Positions 22,901-34,900 of a DNA stretch of 64,000 bases are shown piece after piece. The stretch is from Hyalella azteca (lineage: Eukaryota > Arthropoda > Malacostraca > Amphipoda > Hyalellidae). The translations under genes were made by a program, and so were the position numbers. The stretch is taken from NCBI RefSeq assembly GCF_000764305.2, contig NW_025946531.1, forward strand, positions 1 through 64,000, written 5' to 3'. The notes beneath the pieces were generated by a model. That model ran no database searches, was not told where the DNA came from, and saw only the letters and a program-made list of their open reading frames with translations. Positions within the stretch are counted from its first letter, which is position 1. Each line of letters begins with the position of its first letter.

Positions 22901-25900
22901 AGAAAAGCCAGGTACTCAAGCCAGGATGAATGGCTGAGTTGGTCATGAGCGGAGCTTTCCGGAAAAACTTGTCCTAGTTGGACTCGAAACCCGGGAGATG
23001 GAAGCAAGGGACAGAGACTCGCACCACCGCAGCTCCTTTGGCCGATGTTAGCACGTCAAGGCTGACCTGTTGGAGAAGGAGACCCGGAGCTGGGAGTGGC
23101 CTAAGGCAGTCAGGGCGCGGGACAGCACCAGCAGCAGCTCGGTCTTGAGTGGCACCTGCAGCAGCGACGAGTAGTCGTCCGTGACATGCAGCAGCAGCAG
23201 GTCGTCCTGGCAGCAGGACAACTCGATCTGCACGAAATATGTACCTTCGTCACTGACACGTAACATTGTCACTCACAAGTGGCACGTAACATTGTCACTC
23301 ACACGTAACATTGTCACTCACAAGTGACACGTAACATTGTCACTCACAAGTGACACGTAACATTGTCACTCACAAGTGACACGTAACATTGTCACTCACA
23401 AGTGACACGAACAAGTGACACGTGACGATGTCAATCGCAAATTACAAGTAGAGATAGTTGGACGTTATCAAGAGCTAGATTGACATCTTCCACTAAATAT
23501 TTAAAAGTTCGTTCCTCCGTCAGCCAATCAGTGATGGCTTTTCAAGCAGAAGCCACCTATCACAGACGAGAAGCCGGCCGCTAGGTGCACTTAGGCCGCT
23601 ACATGTACTTGGTCGCTAAATTTACTCGGGCCATTTTCGAAATTACGGCCCCAGGCCACCCACCTCAGTAATTTTCTGAAGAGGAATCTGTCGTTTGACG
23701 GCCTCGATGAACTGTCCCTTGTAGGGCCCGGCTTTGGCTTTCTCGCGCCCTATGAGCCACATGGTGTTCTCCGTGACGATCATGTCGCGCTTCTGCGCCC
23801 GGAACTTGCGGTCGAACTTGTCCACCGTCAACGAAAACAAAACCTGCAGCAGGAAGCACTTAAGTCATAAAAAAATATAACTCAGTACTCACTGCAGTGA
23901 GTGACAGAGAGAGCATTTCTCGTCGACGAAAACGTGAAGTCACGGACGGACAGACAGACGGACAGACAGATAGACAGACAGACGGACGGACATGACGAGC
24001 ACAATAGGGCATTTTTTCCATAAATGAGAAAATGCGCTAAAAAGACAAAATCTACCACAGAAAGAACGTCAGTTTCTATTCATCGAGATTCACTACTTAA
24101 TTTAGATTTGAAAACATACATTATCGTTGATGAATTTCAAAATAAATGGCTCGTGATATACTTGGTATCCATAGCCTGGACATTTTTGTGTACCTACCAA
24201 ACATACATTTTGATTAGTTTAATATCAAGAACTTAAAACCACACTAAACTCCCACTCGGCCTCCCTCAGCTCCCCAACCCTGCCAGCCTCCCTCAGCTCC
24301 CCAACCCTGCCAGCCTCCCTCAATTGTGGAGGCCAGGCTTGAGCAGCACCCCCAGGTAGTCCCCGTAGTGGTTCCTGTTGAGGCTGCAGCGGCGCCGCTC
24401 CTTCTCCCCCTGCAGCATCGCCGCGGCCGCCTCCTTCTCGCACTGCTGCCGCTTCTTGCTGTATAATAACGCCGGATAACAAGGACGTATAATAATGCTG
24501 TATAATAATGCTGTATAATAATGCTGTATAACAATGCCGGATAAGAATGACGTATAATAATGCTGTATAACAATGACGTATAATAACGCCGTATAATAAG
24601 TAACACGAATTTTTATATATTTTTGTACCCTTATTCAGAATTAGTTTTCAAGCTTATTCGTAAGTCGTATTCGTAATTTCGTAATTCGTATTCGCAACAC
24701 TGAGATGAGGGTTCGTAAGTCGTATTCGTAATTCGTATTCGTAACACTGAGATGAGGGTTACCTGAAATGTTTTTTGAAGGCAGCTTGGATGACGCGCGC
24801 GTAGTGGTCGAACTTTCGCTCCCGCGACTCCTCCAGCATATACAGCGACTCGGGGTCCTGGGGGCAATTGGTCATGGCATCAATAAAACTAATTCACTGT
24901 ATCAATAAAACTAATTAATACAAGTAAAAACAAGATTGAATAACTCCAAATGCTTGATTTGTTATGTCTAGATGGTAAAACTATTGACGTATGGTAAAAC
25001 TATGCATACTTGGACTCTGGTTAGATATTTAGGAGTCGGAAAGAGTGTTATAATATTGGCTATGGATCGCTTATGCGTTTGCCAACATTCGTCTACTGAT
25101 ACGTATAATAGATTATTTTGATTTAGATGTCGCATGATGCACATAATTCCGCTATTGGGCGCTACTTATACCTGAACGTTATTGGTACCTTTATATATTC
25201 ATGAACGTTATTGGTACCTTTATATGGTATTCATGAACGTTATTGGTTCCTTTATATGGTATTCATGAACGTTATTGGTTCCTTTATATGGTATTCATGA
25301 ACGTTATTGGTTCCTTTATATGGTATTCATGAACATTACTGGTACTTTTATATATTCATGAACGTTATTGGTACCTTTATGAAGAGCTTGGTCTTGCCGA
25401 GCTGGTACTGCGTGTGGTCCATGTTAACATGACGCATGATGATGGAGATGCCCTCGTGGGGGGCACCACCCCAGTGCGGCCACGTCTCCTTCGTCAGGAT
25501 GGCGTAGCGCGCCAGGAACTTCTGGAAGGGGCGGCGGTAGGCGAACCCTGCGCGCTTAACTTTGATGTTCTCCTTCAGGCCGAGATATTCCACCTGCAGG
25601 GAACAATGAGCATTAAAATCCCTACACTTAACGTTGCAAAAAAATCCCTTAATTAGAAAAGAATATCGAATTTGATATCGTATCGAAGTGTACTATACAA
25701 ACAAGTATGAAACTAAAATTTAATGAACGCATTAGTCAAGCGTCGATACTTTCAATTAAAATCAAAGCCATCAAGAGGCTTATAAATATTTTTTTCTATA
25801 CGACGTTCCGGTAAAAAAAATCACCCAATTAGGTTACCACACAAGCAAGTATGAAAGTAAAATTTAATGAACGCCTCAGTCAAGCGTCAATGCTTTCAAA

Positions 25901-28900
25901 TAAGCCAAAGCCATTAAACGGTCCATAAAATTTTTTATTTCTTGCCGACGTTCCGTTATCTATCACGGTGACATCTTGTGCGCTCATCAGGCACGGCTAA
26001 TCGGCTTGATACGGCTGATGCCTAAAGTCATTAAAATCTTCATTAAGCGAGAGAAAATAGCCCCTATCTATATTTCTAGGACTACGGTCATACGGCCACT
26101 AAAGCGCAGTGGTAGTGACACGAGAAAAGAGGACTTAGCCGCGTGTTCAATCTTTTTCGAGCTTTGTCTCAAGAGGGCGGCGCTTGGTAGCCGTCGAGGG
26201 TGGTGCATCAGTACGGGCTTGGGTAATGCCCCAAAACGAACTCCGAGTGCGTGTTACCTAAGAGATTTTAAGGTCCTAACGCCAGCGATAACGCACCTGA
26301 TGCCTGACTCTGTCGTGATCCCAGTCCCTGGGTTTCTTGGTCTCGTTGGGTTTGATGCATCGTATGTAGTGTGGCACACACTGCATGAGGGTGCCCACTA
26401 GGGCGTTGGCCTGCGTCTTGATCTTGCTGCCCACGGTGGTGGGGCGGCTGCGGCTCATCTCTGACACGTTCTCAGGGAACAGGCTTCGGATGAACGCGTT
26501 GCTGCTCGTCTGCATCGCCTGTGCATATAAATAAAAAATTAGATCAGTACTCACTGAAGTGAGTGACAAAGAGCGCATTTTCTCGTCCGTCCGTGACGTG
26601 AAGTCATGGACGGACAGACAAAACGCGCACAATAGCGCCTTTTTTCCATAAATGAGAAAATGCGTTAATTATACTTCAAAATCACTATGTAATTAGAACA
26701 ACGGACAGCAGATATCAAAGTTTTTGTACAATTATTTCAATCCGGAAACAAACTATTTCAACAAAGAAATATTCCTAACGACGCATTGCTACTGGTCGCC
26801 AGATGAAATCAAAAATCTTCTTCAGCGCACATTTGATTTTTGCCGTTATTTCATTGCAAAGTAACGAAGATAATTCTCATCAAAAGTAATTTTACTTAAT
26901 GGTCAAGCAACGAAGGAAATTTCCATCAAAGGTTACTTCGATCAATCAAGTAAAGCAGGTAATTCTCATTGAGTAATTCTCGTGTTCAATTAATACGTTT
27001 AAAACACAGGCAAGTCTCACCAAAAGTGACCTCGATAATGAGTAAAGCAGGTAATTTTCATTGAGTAATTCTCATATCTGATTAATACGTTTTAAACACA
27101 GACAAGTCTCATCAAAAGTGACCTCGATAATGAGAAAAGCAGGCAATTCTCATTGAGTAATTCTCGCATTTGATTAATACGTTAAAAAGGAAGCAAGTCT
27201 CATCAAAAGTGACCTCGATAATGTCGACGTTGAGAACATCTCTGTTCTTCTCACAGAATCCCTCGACGTGGTAGGACACAGAGCCCGCGTAGTGCTTGAT
27301 GGTGAAGCCGTCCTTGAAGGCGGAGTAGTGAGGGTTCGTCCGCAACTGCGGGACACAATATATTGTTTATTGAACTACTGCTAGCATATTATTACTACAC
27401 TGAAATGTTGCTAGATAATATATAGCGGTGCAGTGGAGGCATGTACTTAGCTGCGGGACACAAGATATTATTACTGGACTGAATACTTGCAATATTATTG
27501 ATTCTGCTTAATTCTAGTAATATTAATACTCTGCTGAATATTAACAATTTCGTTATTCAGCTGAATTCTTGCTCGGAAATATTCAGGCAGATCCACACCG
27601 ACAGCGAGATTTGGGTTTTTGGTTTGTATGTCGTATTACAGATAAAAGAATTTATTTTTGAATTATGGTATGTTAAGGGAGTTATTAAAATGTTTCACGT
27701 TAGCTTTCCATGCATCTTCAGAAATGACTGTGGCCCGCATTTGAAAAAATAGCGCTAGAAAATTGGTTTTCCATCATAAGACAAAGCAACACGAGATGAA
27801 ACCTAAACGTAAATGAAGCTTGCACTTGCATGTAACTTGAACTAATTAACGGACAATTAATTGTCCGGACAATTAATTAACGGACAATTATTTGTTATAT
27901 TTCCACCGACGACAATATATACAAAATAATGAATAATTATGACCTGTGAGTCCATCTTGTTCCTGAAGTCGCTATCGGCGCCCTGCGACACGGCGGACAT
28001 GGTGGCGCACGTGTCGTCCAGGACACACATGATGCCCACGGGACGCTTGGCCTCGATCAGCTCACACACCACCGCGTTGTTGAAGTAGTCGATGGGCTTC
28101 CACGTGATGCCCTGCACAAGAGTATGTGTTGTTACAGTGTACAGCAGTGTGTACTGTTACAGTGTACAGCAGTGTGTACTGTTACAGTGTACAGCAGCGT
28201 GGACGGAGTATTATTTATTATTCAATTGACAATCATTAGTTATATTTCCCTCACTCCCCAACTAAGGAAACTAATTAAGGTTACAGTGTACAGCAGCGTG
28301 TACTGTAACAGTGTACAGCAACATGTGCGTTTAAAGTGTACAGCAGCGTGGACTGTTATAGAATACAGCAGCGTGTACTGTTACAGTGTACAGCAACATG
28401 TGATGCGTCTTGATCTTGCTGCCCACGGTGGTGGGGCGGCTGCGGCTCATCTCTGACACGTTCTCAGGGAACAGGCTTCGGATGAACGCGTTGCTGCTTG
28501 TCTGCATCGCCTGTGAATATAAATAAAAAATTAGATCAGTAGGTACTCACTGCAGTGAGTCACAGAGAGCACATTTTCTCGTCCGTCCGTGACGTGAAGT
28601 CACGGACGGACAGACAGACGGACGGACAGACAGACGCACGGACAGACGGACGGGCATGGCGAGCACAATAGTGCATTTTTTCCATAAATGAGAAAATGCG
28701 CTAATAATACTGATGAACACGTGGTTTTCTTTAAAACTATTATGAGTTCATAGGTGAGCATCGATATCTCATGATCAGTACATAGAATGCAGGTCAAATG
28801 CAATCATTTTACTCATAACGTCTTTCAAAAACAATATTTGACAACAACTAATAAATTATAGTACTAATTAACTACTGTACTAATTATCTTATGAACAACC

Positions 28901-31900
28901 TAATTAATGTACTAATAATTAAGTGATTTTTCGCTTTAGCAAATGGCAATAAATCGCGATATTTAGCAAAAAAAACGATCGAATATCTCGCTTCAATTTA
29001 TTCTTGGCTTCGATTAAAAGATTGACAGGAAAAATTTCGAGGATTTTTACAGTTTTTTAAAGGAAAAACGACGAAAATGAAAGAAAGGGAAAAAACTAAA
29101 ATGAAAAAAGGGGAAAAACGAAAATGAAAAAAGGGAAAAGTATTCACCTATTTTGACGAGGTCCAGTACATCGCCCGCCTTGAAGGAAAGCTCGTCCGTG
29201 TCTCGGGCGTCGTAGCTGAAACAGAGAATGAAATTGTATGTACTGTTACAGTGTACAGCAACATGTAAGGTTACAGTGTACAGCATAATAAACTTTCTCA
29301 GCAGTGATAAAATATAACTCAACCAATTGAATGAATCATCGCAGTTGAACCACTCATTCATGGCAGTGTAGTCAGTCCACGGCCAATATGCCATTAGTGG
29401 CAGAAAAGCTTCCCAGCGTAAAAGTAAAATAATATAGTTTCAAACGACTGCATTTGTAACCTCCTTGCTCGTCTCAAATTTTGGTATGTACTGCACCCTC
29501 ACTCACCCCCAATGTTGGCACCCACACCCTCGCTCACCCCCAATGTTGGCACCCACACCCTCGCTCACCCCCAATGTTGGCACCAGCACCCTCACTCACC
29601 CCCAATGTTGGCACCCACAATTTCGCTCACTTCGATAGTATTTCCCACAATTTCGCTCACTTCGATAGTATTTCCACACAATTTCGCTCACTTCGATAGT
29701 ATTTCCACACAATTTCGCTCACTTCGATAGTATTTCCACACAATTTCGCTCACCTCTGAGGCGTATTCCTCCTGCTCGCTCTTAAGCGTGAGCTCGATGA
29801 AGATCTGCTGCAGCTTCTCGTTGACGTAGTTGATGCAGAATTGTTCGAAGCCGTTGCGGTCGAAGATCTCAAAGCCATAGATGTCCAGGATGCCGATGTT
29901 CAGATCCTTCGCTTCCGTGGCCATGGCTTTGTTCACCACCTGAAAACATTACAGACATTTAAGTGTCTGGGTGGAAAATTGTAAAGATTGCTAAAAAAAT
30001 TAAATATTTTTAATTGTAACGTAATACATATTTACAATCTTGATAATATTCATTAAGAAATGAATAGAAATTTGAATATTTTAGAATTATTTTCTTTATG
30101 TATTGACTAACGGCGACGATGAACTCGAAGAGTCTGGCATATAGCCCCTTGGCCCAGGCGTCCCTGGCGAACTGCGCCTTCTCCTGGTTAAACGTGACCT
30201 CGACACGCTCCGTCCTGCCGCCCCACACGCTGTCCATGTTGCGGCTGATGAGCTTCTGGCACAGCAGCCCTGCGTCGATGCCGAGCAGGTATGCCGGGAA
30301 CTCCAGGTCTGGGGGGTGGTGTGGGTAATGGTCAGTGTGGTTAATGGTCAGCGTGGTTAATGAATGGTCAGTATGGCTAATGGAATGGTCAAAATAGTTA
30401 ATAGAGCGGTCGGCATGGTTAATGCAATGGTCGAAATTGTTAATGGAGTGGTCAGCATGGCTAATGGAGTGGTCTCAGCAGACCAGCGTCGATGCCGAGC
30501 AGGTATGCGGGTAGCCCTAGTTTGCGGGGCGTCAGGTGGAGGACAGCCAGTGGGATGGGTAATGATAACTAATGATTTTGAATTAATAGATGAATTTACC
30601 TATTAAATGGATTAATAAATGCGTCAGCAAGGTAAGTAAGTTGATATATGGTTACTAGAGCGGTCAGCAAGTCGACTGTATCAGTGAAGTGGAGGTCTAT
30701 ATTGGTTAATCAAGTGTCTGTCAAGGAGGCAAGACATATTAAAGCTTCATTATACATTGTTAAATTAAATGTATATGTTGTAATGTTAATATTCAGTTAA
30801 TGAAAAATTATAACGTTGTTTAATCTAATTGAACAGATCTGGAGGAATCTAGAAAAAATGCCCTTCAAGATCTTGAGTTGAAATGAAAAATTTTAAAGCC
30901 TTTCAACCTATTCACATCTAGGGTCTCTTTTAATTATCTTACATATCAATTAGTAGAGTCACTTCACTAACATTTCTTTGACTGAAACAGCCACAATCTA
31001 GGCTCTACATATGACCGAGATAATAAATAATTTACTATTTAGTAATTTGTGAGAATAATAATTGTTAACAATCTAGGTAGTAAATTTGACTGACATAATA
31101 AATAATTTACTATTTAGTAATTTATGAAAAAAATAATGATAATAATTGTCAACAATCTAAGTTGTAAATTTGACTGAGATAATAAATAATTTACTATTTA
31201 TTAATTTATGATAATAATAATAGTTAATTGGGAACTCACAGTTAGGCTCCATGACCTGAGCGTTGTTGCCCTCCTCCACGAAGGATATGTTGCTCATGTG
31301 TAGGATGGCGGCCACCACGCGTAGGATGTCCATGCGCTGCTCAGGGTGCAGGCCCATCACCTCCATAGCTGGAAAAAAATTATATTACGTATAAAAAAGC
31401 TTTACATTACATCACATATAAAAAAACCTCGACATTAAATTATATACAGTGGGGGGAAATGAATATACGTACACTTGAAAAATCGTATTTTAATGTATGT
31501 AAGTACACAAACTTAACAGGAAAAGAAATTTAAATTATGTATAGAGACGCATAGTATTCAAAAATACTATGAAAAGAAATTAAATCTCAATGCAACAAAA
31601 AACAATGCAACATGTTCACTTTTCGGGTGAAAAAAGTATTCGTACAAAACAATAAATCCGCATTATTTTAATTTAATACTTGGTTGAATACCNNNNNNNN
31701 NNNNNNNNNNNNNNNNNNNNNNNNNNNNNNNNNNNNNNNNNNNNNNNNNNNNNNNNNNNNNNNNNNNNNNNNNNNNNNNNNNNNNNNNNNNNNNNNNNNN
31801 NNNNNNNNNNNNNNNNNNNNNNNNNNNNNNNNNNNNNNNNNNNNNNNNNNNNNNNNNNNNNNNNNNNNNNNNNNNNNNNNNNACCCGAAAAGTGAACATG

Positions 31901-34900
31901 TTGCATTGTTTTTTGTTGCATTGAGATTTAATTTCTTTTGATAGTATTTTTGAATACTATGCGTCTCTATACATAATATAAATCACTTTTCCTGTTAAGT
32001 TTGTGTACTTACATACATTAAAATACGATTTTTCAAGTGTACGAATATTTATTTCCCCCCACTGTATAAAAAAAACTTCAAAAGACAATATAAATAAGAA
32101 AACCTTCACATTACAATTACATATTTTCGATGTATCAAGTCTTCAAATCTTATCACTGTGACATAATAAAGACAAAAACTTAATTTTGATGATAACATAA
32201 TAATGACAATAACATACTTATGACAATAACTTAATGATGGCAATAACCATAAGCAAAAACATTATAAAAATAAATCAATGAATGACCGAAACTTCAGAAT
32301 CGATTGTGAAAATTGAGTTAGAACAACAATTTCGAAATGTGCACATCAACTTTTTGTACGGCGACGGTAATCTTTGTTACCGGGAGTTTATGTACGACGA
32401 GCATTGACGTCTGTTAATTTATCATTCGATAGAATTAATGGAAATATCCTCGCCCACTCAACACCGCAGTGTTCTATAATAAAATAATAATGATAATAAT
32501 ATAGAGGTTTCAGCGTTCATTATAGGCCGTAGGCCTGTCGCCGATTCTTAACATCGCAGAACATTCACAGCATTTTGCGGTCTCGAACTCGCAACTCACT
32601 GCTACAATTCTGCTGCGAATTGTTACCAGGAGTTCAGGTACGAATAGCATTGTTACCAGGACCGTAGGTACGAATAACATTGACGTCGGTTCATTTATCA
32701 GTAGATAAAATTAGTAGAAACATCCTCGCCCATTCAACGCCCAATATTCTATAATAATCTAATAATAATAATATAGCGGTTTCAGCGTTTATTGGGCCGT
32801 AGGCTTGTCTCGGATTCTTAACAACGCAGAACATTCACAGCTGGTTGCGGTCTCGAACTCACAACTCACTGCTACAATTCTGCTGTATTAACCTCGCCGA
32901 TTCTGACCAGAAACTGGCGCACAGAGCTGGGATCGAACCCGCGCCTCTCTGCGCCAAATCTTGGTACTCTGAACTGTAACCACTGGGCCACATCTGAATA
33001 ATGCGGGCTCGTGTAAGAGTACCGAAGTAATCACAAGTCCCCGTAAACTTTATTAAACAAATTAAATTAAAATATACAAGTTACATTGAAATAAACAAAA
33101 TCAGTTTAAATAAATAAATTATATTACAAGCAATCAAATTAAATTATCGTCCCACCACTGATGGTCTCTCTGAAGTCTGCGTCGTCGTCGACGCCGTCCA
33201 CNTCCGTTATAAAAGTGATACGCTCCGGGATTCGAGCGCGGAAAACATTTTTATTAGTTTTAATGTGTCTGTACTGAAGGAGAAACGTCCACCGAAGAAT
33301 GTGCGGCCAAGTAACGGGATAAATGCCTCGTTAGGAGTATACATATGTTATATATGTACTTACCGATCCTCCTTTGTACACAATATGTTCGTTGCGGGCA
33401 TTATATATTTCTCTTTTGCCAATACTATTGTATGATTCGCATACAGAAATACATATTTCATGAACGTAAACGAAACAAGGTAAGCAAGATGACAGGCACC
33501 TGGTAAAATATGTGGAAGTTTCGCTCGTGGGGGTTGAGGAAATGCACGCGCGACTTCTCCAGCAGGAAGTTGGACACCTTACCGCCCAGCGGCTCCCCGC
33601 CCGGCGAGAACTGGATTTCGATGTACTTGCCCTGACGCACACAAACAAAAGAGTTCGATTTTACAAAAAAAAATCATATATGAGGACTACTATGAAATTG
33701 TGGTACCTACTAAATATCACCGACACAACGTAAAAAGACGTAAAAATGCGAGCAATGTTTATTGAAAAAGCAGAAATGACCAACTTTCAAACGAATCTGG
33801 TAAAGCGGTTACAATTGATATTGTTTATTTATATAGATTATATTAATATTACAAATCTATTAATGAAGAAAGTAATAAATGAATTTACACACTAATGATT
33901 TACGAAAAAGTGCATAATTGATCGCATCTCATCATTCAAAATACATTCACAAGATTACTCACAAATCTGGATGAGTTATTATTGCGCGTAGTCTTGGCGT
34001 TGCCGAAGGCTTCAAGCAGCGGGTTGGAGCTCAGGATGATGTTCTTGACGTGCTGGAGACGCGCGCCGCCCCCGCTGATCTGCGTCATGTACTGCATGAT
34101 GAACTTTGCTGACACCGTCTTGCCTGCTCCTGACTCGCCACTGCCAGCGGGATAAATATATTAGAAGACACGACAAAACGATAGCCGTGGTAAACACGAC
34201 ACACAAGCAACTGCATGATGAACTTGGCTGACACCGTCTTGCCTGCACCTGACTCGCCACTGCCAGCGGGGGGATAAAACATATTAGAGGACACGACAAA
34301 ACGATAGCCGTGNAAGCAACGATCGTGGTGAACACGACACACAAGCAACGATCGTGGTGAACACGACACACAAGCAACGATCGTGGTGAACACGACACAC
34401 AAGCAACGATCGTGGTGAACACGACACACAAGCAACGATCGTGGTGAACACGACACACAAGCAACGATCGTGGTGAACACGACACACAAGCAACGATCGT
34501 GGTGAACACGACACACAAGCAACGATCGTGGTGAACACGACACACAAGCAACGATCGTGGTGAACACGACACACATCGACCGCCTTAAATACGACACGCC
34601 CAACAACCGAATTATCAATGAGGCGCTCATCTCTGTTTTTTCTCCAAAAATTGACTCGTAAGAAGAAAACACTTTCAGTTATAGTGCTCTGAATCACCAT
34701 TAACGTATGCTAAATATGCCAGGTTATCAAGAGCTTAAACGCTCTTGACGCAACTCAGGCCGGGCCAGACGCCTGTGTGATGTAAGAGTTATAATCTGCA
34801 CAAGCAGATGACCACTCAAATTTTTGTCCGATTTCAGAACGCAGAATGTTTTAAAAGCTCATAGGTGAGAAAAAAAACGTACCAGGAAACTTTAGCTGAC

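Noticed and set aside
28404..28510. Alternative myosin exon
   Set aside because: It has an acceptor but no donor before diverging, and lies in the wrong order relative to the exon it copies.
29148..29215. Alternative SH3 exon used in the motor
   Set aside because: It is 68 bp between two phase-0 exons and would shift the frame; an SH3 strand inside the motor is implausible.
33203..33260. tRNA-like B box (gggattcgagcgcgg)
   Set aside because: No matching A box at the right distance and no cloverleaf could be built.
34012..34700. Minus-strand ORFs of 138-195 codons rich in [16 protein letters not shown]
   Set aside because: They are three frames through the 29-bp minisatellite; 29 is not a multiple of 3, so the array cycles frames. 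Only the P-loop exon inside is coding.
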